Shown one piece after another: positions 1-9,097 of a stretch of 64,000 nt of DNA. The notes beneath the pieces are model-generated. The model was not told where the DNA came from. It worked only from the letters and a program-made list of their open reading frames with translations, and did not search any database. The translations under genes and the position numbers were made by a program. This DNA is from an uncultured Dehalococcoidia bacterium (GTDB lineage Bacteria > Chloroflexota > Dehalococcoidia > Lucifugimonadales > JAAXIE01), in contig OX638353.1 of the NCBI GenBank assembly GCA_951813255.1, positions 3,272,782-3,336,781 of the forward strand. The letters are read 5' to 3'. Position 1 is the first letter of the stretch. Every line of letters starts with the position of its first letter.

Positions 1-677
1 TCGGTGGCCTTGGCGATGATGCGCAGGTGGATGCCGTCGGGCTTGGCGTAGATGCCAAGGTAGGGGTTCTCCCTGCCGAGCCAAGGCGATATCAACTCGT
101 CCACCAACGCCTCCGACAGGCCGTTGGTCTTGATGTTGCGGGTGACGATCACCTGCCCCCGGTCGCGCTTCAGCAGACGGGGGGCCACCTCATCCTGCCA
201 CATGCCCTGCATCTCCACGGGAGGCCCAGGCATGGCTACGATGATCCTGCCCTTGGTTTCCACCCACCAGCCGGGCGCGGTGCCCCGTGGGTTGGGTATG
301 GCCTCAGCCGAGGGTATGAGTTGTGCCTGTTTGATGTTGCGCGGGGGCATGTCGGTGCCACGGCTGCGAAAGATGTCTTCCAAGCGCTGCACTAGGGCGG
401 GGTCCACAACGGTCTCCTCGCCCAGTGCCCGGGCGATGCAGTCGCGGGTCAGGTCGTCTTGGGTGGGGCCCAACCCTCCCGTGGTGAAGATGACATCAGA
501 CCGCTCCAAGCCCCTCACGAAAGCACCCGTAAGCTGTTCCGGGTCATCTCCCACCAGCGTTGCCCACTGCAGGTCGATGCCCAGTGGCGGTAGACGAGAG
601 GCTAGGAATGGGGAATTGGTGTCGGCCAGTTCTCCCATCAGGAGTTCAGTGCCAATGGCCAGAAGCTCGGCTTTCAT
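1..677 (-). CDS. cinA: CinA-family protein, N-terminal part (cut by window edge)
   Basis: Translating the minus strand from the ATG at 677 gives a protein beginning MKAELLAIGTELLMGELADT, followed by a TTGGLGPTQDD motif. These are the signatures of the MoaB/MogA-like domain of CinA (competence/damage-inducible protein, nicotinamide-mononucleotide amidase or ADP-ribose pyrophosphatase family). About 225 codons are present; the C-terminal half lies outside the window. An AAGGA-like ribosome binding site lies about 13 nt upstream. The start overlaps by ATGA the stop of a repeat-containing reading frame (674-1180), so the two could be translationally coupled. Family assignment is firm; which enzymatic activity applies cannot be judged without the C-terminus. 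Confidence 0.88.
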   Translation of the reverse strand, partial: MKAELLAIGTELLMGELADTNSPFLASRLPPLGIDLQWATLVGDDPEQLTGAFVRGLERSDVIFTTGGLGPTQDDLTRDCIARALGEETVVDPALVQRLEDIFRSRGTDMPPRNIKQAQLIPSAEAIPNPRGTAPGWWVETKGRIIVAMPGPPVEMQGMWQDEVAPRLLKRDRGQVIVTRNIKTNGLSEALVDELISPWLGRENPYLGIYAKPDGIHLRIIAKAT

Positions 678-1180
678 GGGAGGAGGTCCTTCGCTGGGGG
701 ATGGGGCCGCGTTGGCCGCATGGTCGTATCTGCATCAGATTGGCGGGTGTGGCCGCAATTCGGCATTTTCCGTAGCTGCGGGAGCGGGGCATGAGGGGGC
801 ATTGGCGTAGCAGATGCGGCCAAATTCGTAGCTAAGAAGGACTTTTTCGTATCTGGGAGTGGCCGCATTGGCCGCATAATCGTATCTGAACCAGCTTGCG
901 TGGGGTGGCCGCATGGGGGCATTTTTCGTATCTGCGGGGGTACTGGAAGAGGGCGCATTGGGGCAGCAGGCTGGGACAACGGCGTAGCTGGGATGACGTG
1001 GTTCCCGCTTGAAAGTGGCCGCATTGGCCGCATAATCGTATCTAAGGCAGCTTGCGGGGAGTGGCCGCATTTGAGCGCAGTATGTAGCTGTGGAGGGGCG
1101 TACAGGGGCGCATAGGCGCAGGCGGGTGCGCCCCTGCCGGAGGGGGTGATTTCTGTGATTTCCCTGCCGTTTCCTCTCAT
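674..1180 (-). CDS. Doubtful 168-aa repeat ORF (52-residue repeats)
   Basis: An open frame of 168 codons with a plausible AAGGA site before its ATG. Its stop overlaps the cinA start as ATGA. The protein is Pro/Arg-rich and built of three 52-residue units carrying CGH...DTxMRPxRP, because the underlying DNA is a 156-bp tandem repeat (a multiple of three). No family is recognised. A second minus-strand frame (735-1070) is also open over the same repeats, and a terminator-like hairpin separates it from the upstream operon. It may therefore be non-coding repeat DNA that happens to be open. Coding status is unresolved. Confidence 0.25.
   Translation of the reverse strand: MRGNGREITEITPSGRGAPACAYAPLYAPPQLHTALKCGHSPQAALDTIMRPMRPLSSGNHVIPATPLSQPAAPMRPLPVPPQIRKMPPCGHPTQAGSDTIMRPMRPLPDTKKSFLATNLAASATPMPPHAPLPQLRKMPNCGHTRQSDADTTMRPTRPHPPAKDLLP
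705..1075. repeat. 156-bp tandem repeat, about 2.4 copies
   Basis: The block GGCCGCATTGGCCGCATAAT followed by CGTATCT starts at 861 and recurs identically at 1017; a slightly diverged copy starts at 705. Both spacings are exactly 156 bp. Within each unit, shorter GGCCGCAT and TCGTATCTG/CGTAGCTG motifs recur, so the unit is itself built of shorter degenerate repeats. It fills the space between cinA and the Gld-like operon. Function is unknown; possible roles are protein-binding array, structural repeat or repeat-peptide gene. Confidence 0.85.
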
Positions 1181-1236
1181 TTCCGTTCCTTGGCCGGTCT
1201 TTCTCTTAGTGGGGTGTTACGGGGTTCGAAAGTAAA

Positions 1237-1271
1237 GGCAGGGGGGACCCGTGAGGGATCAGTCCCCTGCC
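1237..1271 (-). terminator. Hairpin terminator of the Gld-like operon
   Basis: On the minus strand GGCAGGGGAC pairs with the downstream CCCCCTGCC across a short loop and is followed by TTTACTTT. It sits about 80 bp after the stop of the last gene of the minus-strand ABC operon (1353), the expected place for an intrinsic terminator. Confidence 0.6.
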
Positions 1272-1352
1272 TGAGCTATGTCAAGCCTAGGAGGGTGAGG
1301 GACGGGTTGTCAATGCGGAAATGTCAGGGTAAGGGCTAGTGGCGGGGATGAG

Positions 1353-2360
1353 TTAGTTCGAGGGATTGTCTGGCGGGGCGTCGGTCACCGCGGGTTCCTC
1401 GGCTAGGGTTATGAGGGTTTGCACCCATTCGTCATTGACGGAGGACAGGGTTTCATCGCCCGTGGACCAAATGTAGGGCCTAGCGGGGTCTGACGTGGCG
1501 TCGTAGACGAAAAAGGCAAGCCGGGCGTCCTGTCTGTTTCGCACGTCGAGGCGGACTGACCACTTCAGAGAGTCGAGGTCAGGCAGGTCTTCGAAAGTCT
1601 CTGCCTCGGTCTGCAGGTCTGCGTCGCCCAAGCCGCTTGTCAACCCGCCCCAACGCTCGTTTACGAGAACACCGTCCTCTTCCAAGAGAATCCACTGCTC
1701 GGGCACCCCGGCTTCTGCTTCTCCCTCTTGCAGTCCGGTGAGCAGGTACACAGCCTCGGCCGAGGTGGAGGTCAAGTCGTCTCGTACTTGGACGCGGAAC
1801 TCCACAACCTCTTCGTCATCGAAAATGGTAATGAATGGAGGTTTGTACGGGGGCCTAGTGGCGAGGCTGACTACCACCTCGCCCCATATCTTGGGGAGAG
1901 TGTGCAGGCTGCCATCGTCCAGCCGGACGTATTGGTTGCTGCCATCGGGTGTGATGGCCCCCAGTTCGAACACCACCTGCTGCCCACTACGGTCGGTGAT
2001 CGTCACCGTGGTGCCCACGGGGTCCAACCCGTACAGGGCGGGGTCTTCAGTGATCTCGTCAAGGGTGCGGGAAGGCTTGGGCCCGCTGACAACCAGGGCC
2101 TTGCCCCCCCACTTTGGCTGGTAGACGGGGGTGCCGGTGCCATCTGCCCCCTCGATAACCCAACCGCTCGTCTCACGACCGTAGGCGACGGACGAGTCCT
2201 CATGGTTGATGGCTATCCGTCGCATGTCCTCCAGTTCCAGCTTCCATATCCAGTCCTTGCCATCCCTGGACGAATCATCAGGTTGCCGCTGGGTAATCCA
2301 GACGGTACCTCCTATGACGACCAAGATGACGACCAGCAGTATGGTGAAACGTATATTCAA
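1353..2360 (-). CDS. DUF4340 domain membrane-anchored protein
   Basis: A 335-aa protein with one N-terminal hydrophobic segment (residues 6-23, FTILLVVILVVIGGTVW) and a large exported domain of DUF4340 type, with the family's ALYGLDP-like strand near residue 107 (DPALYGLDP). DUF4340 proteins regularly follow GldG-like genes in ABC-2 exporter operons, and this one is the fourth gene of such an operon. The only usable start in frame after the upstream stop is TTG at 2360, and no convincing ribosome binding site precedes it, so translation probably depends on the upstream gene. Its biochemical role is unknown; an accessory subunit of the exporter is the likely reading. Confidence 0.8.
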   Translation of the reverse strand: MNIRFTILLVVILVVIGGTVWITQRQPDDSSRDGKDWIWKLELEDMRRIAINHEDSSVAYGRETSGWVIEGADGTGTPVYQPKWGGKALVVSGPKPSRTLDEITEDPALYGLDPVGTTVTITDRSGQQVVFELGAITPDGSNQYVRLDDGSLHTLPKIWGEVVVSLATRPPYKPPFITIFDDEEVVEFRVQVRDDLTSTSAEAVYLLTGLQEGEAEAGVPEQWILLEEDGVLVNERWGGLTSGLGDADLQTEAETFEDLPDLDSLKWSVRLDVRNRQDARLAFFVYDATSDPARPYIWSTGDETLSSVNDEWVQTLITLAEEPAVTDAPPDNPSN

Positions 2361-2390
2361 GAGACAACCATCATAGAGCGGTTTGGGGGG

Positions 2391-4415
2391 CTAGCGCCTT
2401 CTCCACCAGACGATTCCTGCAATCAGCACCATTGCCACTGGCAGCAGGAACCAGCTGCTGTAGCGTACCCAGTCCCGCTGGTCTTCATCCAGCACCAGGC
2501 GGCGGACCTGGAAGGGTTTGGGCCGTATCTCGACCAAGGATACATCGCCCGCCAGCCAGTTGACTGTATTCAGGAAGAAGTCGCTGTTGCTGCCTTGGTA
2601 GAAGTTCTTGTTGCTGGCAAAGTCCGAGTCGCCGATGGCAACGATGAAAGGGCCCTCGGACTGATTGGGGTCCTGCAGTTCCACCAGCACCTGCACCGAG
2701 GGACGCACGGCCAAGCCCAGTACGAAGGGGCCAAGCTCGTCGCCCTCGGCTGGCTCGTCCCTGTCCAGTTCTTCGATGCGTGCACTGGCCGGGGTCGTCA
2801 AAGCCAAGGCTACTGCGCTGAACTGCTTGAGCTCCACCAGCTCTTCTTCGGGTGGAATTTCGTTGGGCGGAAAGAAGAAAGCGTCCTCTACCGGGCGCAG
2901 TGCCACGGCTCCGGGGTAGTAGGTGGCGTCCAGATTGCCCGTGACGTTGGCCAGTGAGGAGGCCATCAGGGCCATGTGGGCTGCCCCCAAGCCGTAAAAC
3001 TGGGGCAGCGCCTCTTGTGGTATGTTCACCAAGTGCTCCCACCCATACTGGAGCCGGTCGCGCAGCACCACAGGGCTGCGTCCCGCCTCGTCCCGCGACT
3101 GCTCGTCCACAATGTGACCCGGCAGCACCTCAATGCCCCAGTTGGCGAGGAATTCGCGGAAGTCTTTCATCCCTTCCTCGGAGGGGTCCCTGTCTTCGGG
3201 GTCCAGGAGCACCAGCATCCTGCCCCCACCCTCCAGGTAGTCGTTCAGGGCTTTGATTTCGCTGTTATCACCTAGGGCGAAGAAGTCCCGCTTAGGTCCG
3301 GCGATTACTATCAGCGTGGCGTCATCCGGGACTTGGGGGTCGGAGCCCAGCAGGCTGAAATCGTCCACGGCGTAATTCTCACCGCGCAGCCCTAGTGCTG
3401 CCGCGATGCCGTACCCGTCGGACTCGGCCTCCGCGTCGCCGATACTGCGCTCTTGGTGGCCCGTGAGGAAGTAAATCTTCTTCTGCTCCTGCTCGGTCAC
3501 TATCAGGAGCGCAGTCACGAAGTCCTGTTCGAGGAAGGTGGAAGGGGAGACGAGATGCACCCGTGGCCGATTCGTCTCCGGAATAATGCACCTGTCCTCA
3601 GGCGCAATGCATTGGAAGGCAATGGTCCCGTACTGGGCTACGCCGAGGTTGCGGGCAAGCTCGGGCTCGCGGTCTGGGTCCACCACCCGGTAGGAGAAAT
3701 TGTTGGAGCGGGCGTCGAACTCCCGCAGCGTGTCTTCCACGAAGCTCAGGGCAGCCTGCTGCGCAGGGTTGTCTTGGACGAAGAATGCGGTGGCTTGCAC
3801 CTCGTGGTCCAACTCGGATAGCAGATTCTTGGTGCGGGTGGCCAGCGAGAACTGATTGGTGGCTGTCACGTCAAAGCGCCATGCATTCTCGAACAGCAGG
3901 AACGAGGCCACGGCGATGATGCCCAGAAACGCGGTCACCATAACCACTGAGTTGACGCCATAGCGCCCGCGTCTCGCACCCAGAGTGGTGCGCACCGACG
4001 ACCACGACGTCACAATGGCCATCAGAAGCAGGGCGGCCCCGATGGCCATTATGATGGAGCCATACAGGCGCAGGTCGTCTATCAGCAAGTAGACAAGAGC
4101 GCCGACTATGACGGCGAATATGCCGCCACCAAACAGGGCAGCCCCGTATCCGCCAAGGCCTTCAGTGGCTTGATGCAGGCTGCCGAGGAGCGTACCCGAA
4201 AGTCGCTCGCCTTCTTCTACTTCGTCGCCGGGCAGTTCCTCTGGTTCTAGGAGTTCTTCCACCACGGGCTGTTGCTCAGACGCGTCCCCTTGGGGTTGTT
4301 CCTCGTCGCTGGCCGCCTCATCGGGGCCCTGGTCTGCGGCCCGTTCGTCCTCGGCCTGTTCATTTTCAGCCCGCTCATCTTCAGGAGGCATCTCTTCCGG
4401 TGGTCGCTGGCTCAT
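2391..4415 (-). CDS. GldG-like ABC exporter auxiliary protein
   Basis: A 674-aa protein. Residues 1-70 are highly acidic and low-complexity (repeated ERAENEQAEDERAADQ-like text), then two hydrophobic hairpins (about 90-135 and 155-175), a long extracytoplasmic region, and a C-terminal membrane helix ending in WWRRR. The middle contains the GldG/IFT52-like signature: FFVQDNPAQQ, then KIYFLTGHQERSI, then GGRMLVLLDPEDRDP. These proteins accompany ABC-2 exporters, including the gliding-motility GldFG system of Bacteroidetes, but are widespread in non-gliding bacteria. One nucleotide separates it from the permease gene. The acidic N-terminus is an unusual extension. Confidence 0.85.
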   Translation of the reverse strand: MSQRPPEEMPPEDERAENEQAEDERAADQGPDEAASDEEQPQGDASEQQPVVEELLEPEELPGDEVEEGERLSGTLLGSLHQATEGLGGYGAALFGGGIFAVIVGALVYLLIDDLRLYGSIIMAIGAALLLMAIVTSWSSVRTTLGARRGRYGVNSVVMVTAFLGIIAVASFLLFENAWRFDVTATNQFSLATRTKNLLSELDHEVQATAFFVQDNPAQQAALSFVEDTLREFDARSNNFSYRVVDPDREPELARNLGVAQYGTIAFQCIAPEDRCIIPETNRPRVHLVSPSTFLEQDFVTALLIVTEQEQKKIYFLTGHQERSIGDAEAESDGYGIAAALGLRGENYAVDDFSLLGSDPQVPDDATLIVIAGPKRDFFALGDNSEIKALNDYLEGGGRMLVLLDPEDRDPSEEGMKDFREFLANWGIEVLPGHIVDEQSRDEAGRSPVVLRDRLQYGWEHLVNIPQEALPQFYGLGAAHMALMASSLANVTGNLDATYYPGAVALRPVEDAFFFPPNEIPPEEELVELKQFSAVALALTTPASARIEELDRDEPAEGDELGPFVLGLAVRPSVQVLVELQDPNQSEGPFIVAIGDSDFASNKNFYQGSNSDFFLNTVNWLAGDVSLVEIRPKPFQVRRLVLDEDQRDWVRYSSWFLLPVAMVLIAGIVWWRRR

Positions 4416-4416
4416 G

Positions 4417-5133
4417 CTATCTCCACCTGCGACTTTCCAGCGACCGTATGGTCAGGAACAGGAATACCGCCGTGAGCGCGAGGTAGTACACGATGTTGCT
4501 TGTGTCGACCACTCCACGGGAGAAGTCTTCGAAATGGGAGCGCAGCCCCACTTCCTGCAGGAAGGTGGACAAGCCGCCGCCCACCTGCCCTGCCGCCAAG
4601 TCGATGAAGGTGAGCAGCAGCAGCAGTCCCACGCCAATCACTGCCGCCACTATCTGGTTGCTGGTCAGCGATGACGCCAGCAGTCCCACCGACAGAGCAG
4701 CCGCACCATAGAGGATCGCCCCTAGGTACGCGCTCCATATGGGACCGGAGTCGGGGTTTCCGAACCAGTACAGGAGCAGCACGTAGTAGAGAGTCAGTGC
4801 CAAGGTGGTGATGAAGAAGGTCAGGCTCGCCAGATACTTGCCGATGACCACCTCCCAGTCAAATACGGGAGCGGTCAGCAGCAGTTCGATGGTGCCCATC
4901 TTCTGCTCTTCCGCCAGCAGACGCATGGTCAGCAGGGGAGGCAGCCACCACATCATGAAGAAGACTACCGGGTCCAGCATGCCGCTTATGGATGCCTCGG
5001 CAAACGGCTGGTCGATGCTGTTGACGAAGAAGAATCCGGTGAGGGCCAGAAACATCAGGCTGACGATGTAGGCCATGGGGTTGGTGTAGTAGGCGACGAT
5101 CTCCTTCCAGGCTATGGCCAGGGTCACCCTCAT
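4417..5133 (-). CDS. ABC-2 type permease (GldF-like)
   Basis: A 238-aa membrane protein with six predicted hydrophobic segments. It begins MRVTLAIAWKEIVAYYTNPM, the typical first-helix amphipathic start of ABC-2 permeases that act with GldA/GldG-like partners, and carries RLLAEEQKMGTIELLLTAP between the second and third helices, the family's hallmark. It follows directly on the ATPase gene (no gap) and precedes the GldG-like gene by one base. It should form the membrane channel of the exporter. The substrate is unknown. Confidence 0.88.
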   Translation of the reverse strand: MRVTLAIAWKEIVAYYTNPMAYIVSLMFLALTGFFFVNSIDQPFAEASISGMLDPVVFFMMWWLPPLLTMRLLAEEQKMGTIELLLTAPVFDWEVVIGKYLASLTFFITTLALTLYYVLLLYWFGNPDSGPIWSAYLGAILYGAAALSVGLLASSLTSNQIVAAVIGVGLLLLLTFIDLAAGQVGGGLSTFLQEVGLRSHFEDFSRGVVDTSNIVYYLALTAVFLFLTIRSLESRRWR

Positions 5134-6162
5134 TTAGTTGTTCCCCCCTTGGTACGTGGCCTCGCCCGTATCCTCGGTAGTAGTGAGCTTGAGGAATATC
5201 TCCTCCAAGCTCATGCTCTCCAGTTGCAAGCCCAGCAGTCCCCAACCGTTCTCGATGATGGCGCGGGATATCTCGTCCCGCAGGTCTGCGCCGCGGCGCA
5301 GTTGCAGGCGGAAGGTGTTGCGGTCGCCCTCTTCCGAGTAGGAGACGTTCATCACGCCGGGTACCTTCCGAAGCACCGAAGCCACTTGGTCGCCGGGCCC
5401 CTGCACTTCCACTGACAGCCGCTCCACTCCCTGCAGCCTCTCGGCTAGGGAGCGTGGCGTGTCCTCAGCCACGATTTGACCCTCGTGAATGATGAGCACC
5501 CGGTCGCAGATCATGCTCACTTCCGGCAGTATGTGCGTGCTGAGGACGATGGTGTTTTCCTCCCCGAGGTCCTTGATCAACTGGCGGGTCTCCACCACCT
5601 GAATGGGGTCGATGCCGATGGTTGGCTCGTCCAATATGAGCACCTGGGGCTCGTGCAGGATGGCTTGGGCGATGCCTACCCGCTGCCTGTAGCCCTTGGA
5701 AAGCCGGCCTACGTAGCTATGGTAGTAGTCGTTCAGCCCGCAAACATCCACCACATCGTCAATGCGGTTCCTCAGGTGCCTGGAGTTCATGGCCCGCAGG
5801 GTGCCCACGAAGTTGAGGTAGCTCTTCACCGACATGTCAGTGTACAGAGGGACCGTTTCCGGCAGGTAGCCTACAAGTTTACGCGCCTCGCGGGAGTTCT
5901 CCACCACATCGTATCCGCCAATGGTGGCGGTGCCGCTGGTGGGGGGCACGAAGCCGGTGATGATGCGCATGGTCGTGGTCTTTCCCGCCCCGTTCGGACC
6001 AAGGAATCCAACAGTCTGCCCCTTCTCAATCTGGAAGGAGACCTCGTCGATGGCGTGAAAGTTGCCGTAGGCCTTCGTTAGCTGGGCGGCGACGATCATC
6101 GGTTCGCGGGGCGTGGCATCACGAGGCGCCCCGCGGGTCCTGGGCTGTCGCGAACCGGCCAT
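5134..6162 (-). CDS. ABC transporter ATP-binding protein (GldA/CcmA-like)
   Basis: A 342-aa ATPase when started at the ATG at 6162, preceded by AGGAAGGAG six nt upstream; an ATG 19 codons earlier lacks such a site. Walker A is GPNGAGKTT, the signature is LSKGYRQRVGIAQAI, Walker B is VLILDEPTIGID, and the switch histidine lies in LSTHILPE. A C-terminal extension of about 100 residues (VERLSVEVQGPGDQV onward) is the DUF4162-like regulatory tail seen in ABC-2 exporter ATPases. First gene of the four-gene operon 6162-1353, divergent from speD. Confidence 0.92.
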   Translation of the reverse strand: MAGSRQPRTRGAPRDATPREPMIVAAQLTKAYGNFHAIDEVSFQIEKGQTVGFLGPNGAGKTTTMRIITGFVPPTSGTATIGGYDVVENSREARKLVGYLPETVPLYTDMSVKSYLNFVGTLRAMNSRHLRNRIDDVVDVCGLNDYYHSYVGRLSKGYRQRVGIAQAILHEPQVLILDEPTIGIDPIQVVETRQLIKDLGEENTIVLSTHILPEVSMICDRVLIIHEGQIVAEDTPRSLAERLQGVERLSVEVQGPGDQVASVLRKVPGVMNVSYSEEGDRNTFRLQLRRGADLRDEISRAIIENGWGLLGLQLESMSLEEIFLKLTTTEDTGEATYQGGNN

Positions 6163-6353
6163 CAGGCGCTCCTTCCTGGTGAGATGGCGTCCTCGGAGGT
6201 CCCTCCAAGGCCCGTACATGTCCTTCGGATAGTCCCTCAGAGGGTACGGTCAAAGCTATTGTGCTGCCTAGTCCATGATGATATTCTATGACGCTGTCCT
6301 CTGCCAAGCGGAAAAATCCCTAAACTGAAGCAGCAATTCAGCGCGCCATGTTA

Positions 6354-6378
6354 AAGGGCCTCATTTTATGCGGCCCTT
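6354..6378. repeat. Inverted repeat in the speD upstream region
   Basis: AAGGGCC (6354-6360) and GGCCCTT (6372-6378) form a 7-bp perfect inverted repeat separated by 11 nt in the divergent region between the ABC operon and speD. A TATGAT hexamer (6382-6387) just downstream could be a -10 element for speD, but no good -35 hexamer is spaced correctly. It may be an operator or an RNA hairpin. Confidence 0.35.
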
Positions 6379-6405
6379 ATTCTATGATTAAGAGGCACGA
6401 GAAAA

Positions 6406-6822
6406 ATGCACCTAGTCATCGATGGGTACGGGAGCGACCAGCAGAAAATGTGGGACGTTGAAGTGCTGCGCTCCTTCCTCACCGACTACCCGGCCAAGCT
6501 GGGTATGACTCGCATGTCCGAACCCCAGGTCTCCAGTTGGAACGAGCCCGACCCTGGCATATCCGGGTTTGTCGTTATCGCCGAAAGCCACATCTGCATC
6601 CACACCTTTCCTACCCGGGAGTATGTCAACGTTGATATCTTCTCGTGCAAAGCCTTCGACCATGAGCAGGCCTTGGCCGATGTCATCAACCTTTATTCCC
6701 TCAGTGACCACAAGTCCTGGCTGTTGGAGAGGGGCTTGGAGTTCCTCAACAACCAGAGGCCCATGGAAGCCGTTGGTGCGGGAAGCGGTGACGCATCCGG
6801 CCTGAGGACCGGGTCCAGCTAG
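6406..6822 (+). CDS. speD: S-adenosylmethionine decarboxylase proenzyme
   Basis: A 138-aa prokaryotic-type AdoMet decarboxylase, which makes decarboxylated AdoMet, the aminopropyl donor for spermidine. The self-cleavage site is in AESHICIHTFPTREY: Ser61 would become the pyruvoyl group, and the following His and Cys residues match the family's processing and proton-donor positions. Length fits the short bacterial class. The C-terminal 15 residues (Gly/Ser/Ala-rich) are a non-conserved tail. Its neighbour 40 bp downstream is an agmatinase-family gene, so both belong to polyamine metabolism; no spermidine synthase gene is in the window. Confidence 0.93.
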   Translation: MHLVIDGYGSDQQKMWDVEVLRSFLTDYPAKLGMTRMSEPQVSSWNEPDPGISGFVVIAESHICIHTFPTREYVNVDIFSCKAFDHEQALADVINLYSLSDHKSWLLERGLEFLNNQRPMEAVGAGSGDASGLRTGSS

Positions 6823-6861
6823 GGACAGGCCCCAGAGGCAGGCCCCACAGACAGGATCGTC

Positions 6862-7800
6862 GTGACCCACCATCCCTTGGTCCCCAACAACTTCCTAGCT
6901 CTGCCGGAACACCTCTCCTGCTTGGAGACTGCCCGCGTCGCCGTCTTACCCGTTCCTTACGACAGTACCACTTCCTACCGCGCCGGGGCCCGCGAAGGCC
7001 CCCGTGCCATCATCGAGGCCTCCTGCGCCCTTGAGGACTACGACCCGGAGCTGCAGGTGGACGTCTCCCAAATCGGCATCCACACTGCCCAAGCCATTGA
7101 GCCCCACATGGGTGGCCCACAACAGATGGTGGAGCGGGTGCGGGACGTAGCGGCCTCCATGCTGAGCCGGGACCGCCTGCTGGCCGTCCTCGGCGGAGAA
7201 CACTCCATCTCCAGCGGTGTGGTGGCCGCCCACCGCGAAGTCTATCCCGACCTCAGCGTCCTCTTCCTAGACGCCCATGGCGACTTCCGCGACGAGTACA
7301 TGGACACCCCTTGGGGGCACGCCAGCGTTGCCCGGCGCATCCATGAGCATTGCCCCATCACGCTGGTGGGCACCCGCAGCCTCAGCCAGGAAGAGCACGA
7401 GTACATCAGAATGTGTGCCGTACCCACTTTCCCATGGCCCCTTGTCTCGTCGATGTCTGACCTGCCGATGAATCACTGGATGGGCGATGTGGTCGCCAGC
7501 CTGTCTGAGCACGTCTACGTGAGCATCGACCTCGATGTTCTGGACCCGTCCATCATGGCAGCCGTGGGTACCCCTGAACCTGGCGGAATGGACTGGTATC
7601 AGATCACGGCCCTTCTCAAGGCTGTGGCAGATGCCAGGCAGATAGTCGGCTTCGACTTGGTCGAACTCAGCCCCGGTGAAGGTCCTACTGCGTGCTCCTA
7701 CACGGCCGCCAAGCTGGCCTACAAGATGATGGCCTATTCGCTGAGACTGACTCCCAGCCTCAGCTCAGCTATCCCCAGTGACTCTCAAGACCGGCAATAG
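6862..7800 (+). CDS. speB: Agmatinase/arginase-family ureohydrolase
   Basis: A 312-aa binuclear-manganese ureohydrolase. Metal ligands are visible in GGEHS (residues 111-115), FLDAHGDFRD (136-144) and SIDLDVLDPS (221-230). Overall pattern and pairing with speD favour agmatinase (agmatine to putrescine plus urea) over arginase, although substrate cannot be fixed from motifs alone. The start is GTG at 6862 with a weak AGGAT site. Probable two-gene operon with speD. Confidence 0.87.
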   Translation: MTHHPLVPNNFLALPEHLSCLETARVAVLPVPYDSTTSYRAGAREGPRAIIEASCALEDYDPELQVDVSQIGIHTAQAIEPHMGGPQQMVERVRDVAASMLSRDRLLAVLGGEHSISSGVVAAHREVYPDLSVLFLDAHGDFRDEYMDTPWGHASVARRIHEHCPITLVGTRSLSQEEHEYIRMCAVPTFPWPLVSSMSDLPMNHWMGDVVASLSEHVYVSIDLDVLDPSIMAAVGTPEPGGMDWYQITALLKAVADARQIVGFDLVELSPGEGPTACSYTAAKLAYKMMAYSLRLTPSLSSAIPSDSQDRQ

Positions 7801-7821
7801 GGGATGGGTTAGAATAGAGTC

Positions 7822-8949
7822 ATGATGGAAAGCACTTTCAAGCTGGGGCGCATATTCGGCATCCCCATCGGGGTCCACTACACGTGGTTCCTCGTCTTCT
7901 TCATGCTCACCTACCTGCTCACCGACCAGTGGCGCGGTCCGTGGAGCTGGGGCTGGGCCGCGGGAACCTCGCTGCTTTTCTTCGTATCAGTCTTGGCCCA
8001 CGAGCTGTCCCACAGCGTCGTCGCCATAGCCCGGGGCATACCCGTGCGCGGCATCACCCTGTTCATCTTCGGTGGCGTCGCCCAAATAACCCGCGAGGCG
8101 AAGACGCCCCTGACGGAATTCTTGGTGGCCTTTGCGGGGCCTCTCTGCAGCCTCGCGCTGGCGGGCGTGTTCTTCGCCCTGCGCGATCCCTTGAACGATG
8201 TGAGCCGTGACTTGGCGGTCATGGCCCACTCGCTTTTCTGGTTCAACCTCGTGGTGGGCATATTCAACCTAGCCCCAGGGTTCCCCATGGATGGCGGGCG
8301 AGTCTTTCGCGCCATCATCTGGGCCGCCACCCACAGCTATCAGGTGGCCACCAAGGTGGCGATACGTGCCGGCCAGGGTATTGCGGTATTGCTGATTGGC
8401 TTGGGCATAGCCCTCATCGTCTGGGACTTCGTGGACCCACGGGTCGAGGCCCTCTGGAACGGCATGTGGACCATCTTCATCGGGTTCTACCTAGGCTCCG
8501 CCGCCTTCGCCAGCTATCACCAGTTCCAGCAGCGGGAAGCCCTGCGCAATCATGTGGCCTCCGAAATCATGAACGCCGGTTGCGTCACCGTTCCTGCCGG
8601 GCTGTCCCTGATGCGCTTGGTGGAGCTCCATGGAACTCCCTCGCCGTCCGCCATCTTCCTAGTGACCCAGGCGGAGCATCCCGTGGCCCGTCCTGTAGGA
8701 ATAGTCACCGGGGCAGCCATGTACGCAGTGCCCAAGGACCGCTGGAACACGACCACGGTGGAGAGCATAACCTCATCCTTGGACGCCGTGCCGACGGCCT
8801 CCCCTCAGTCCGACGCACTGAGCGTGCTGGAGATGATGGAGGAGAAAAACGCAGGGCAGGTGCTTATCGTCAGCAACGGCTCGTTGCTGGGCTACATAGC
8901 CCTCCAGAGCTTCCGCCAGCCCGATAGGCCACGCCACCGGCCAGCCTAG
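7822..8949 (+). CDS. Site-2 protease family zinc metalloprotease with CBS domains
   Basis: A 375-aa integral membrane protease of the M50 (Rv2869/SpoIVFB-like) family. The zinc site is HELSH at residues 60-64 inside a membrane helix, with the third ligand in [10 protein letters not shown] (151-160). Six hydrophobic segments precede a C-terminal region from about residue 245 that reads as a CBS pair ([18 protein letters not shown], then [20 protein letters not shown]). Such proteins cleave transmembrane substrates such as anti-sigma factors; no obvious substrate lies nearby. Two overlapping ATG codons (7822, 7825) are possible starts. Confidence 0.9.
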   Translation: MMESTFKLGRIFGIPIGVHYTWFLVFFMLTYLLTDQWRGPWSWGWAAGTSLLFFVSVLAHELSHSVVAIARGIPVRGITLFIFGGVAQITREAKTPLTEFLVAFAGPLCSLALAGVFFALRDPLNDVSRDLAVMAHSLFWFNLVVGIFNLAPGFPMDGGRVFRAIIWAATHSYQVATKVAIRAGQGIAVLLIGLGIALIVWDFVDPRVEALWNGMWTIFIGFYLGSAAFASYHQFQQREALRNHVASEIMNAGCVTVPAGLSLMRLVELHGTPSPSAIFLVTQAEHPVARPVGIVTGAAMYAVPKDRWNTTTVESITSSLDAVPTASPQSDALSVLEMMEEKNAGQVLIVSNGSLLGYIALQSFRQPDRPRHRPA

Positions 8950-8955
8950 CAGGGC

Positions 8956-8983
8956 CCCTTCATGGACACCCCTTCATGGACAC
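8956..8983. repeat. 14-bp tandem duplication
   Basis: CCCTTCATGGACAC occurs twice head-to-tail just after the site-2 protease gene. It looks like a small slippage duplication; no function is suggested. Confidence 0.6.
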
Positions 8984-9097
8984 CCTGGGAGGCCGGATAC
9001 CTCTGGTGGCCGTACCTGTTGTATACTGTCTAGTCACGTGAGCCCTTTCACAAATGTCCGTACTGAGTGCCCGTTAGAGAGCACAGGAGACACCTGT

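Noticed and set aside
124..810. Long plus-strand frame at the left edge
   Set aside because: It lies antisense to the clear cinA frame, has low-complexity composition and no ribosome binding site.
1190..1300. Possible tRNA (GGTTCGAA text)
   Set aside because: No cloverleaf can be folded around it; the nearby hairpin is better explained as a terminator.
1728..2957. 409-codon plus-strand frame
   Set aside because: It is antisense across the DUF4340 and GldG-like genes, which have recognisable domains and operon context.
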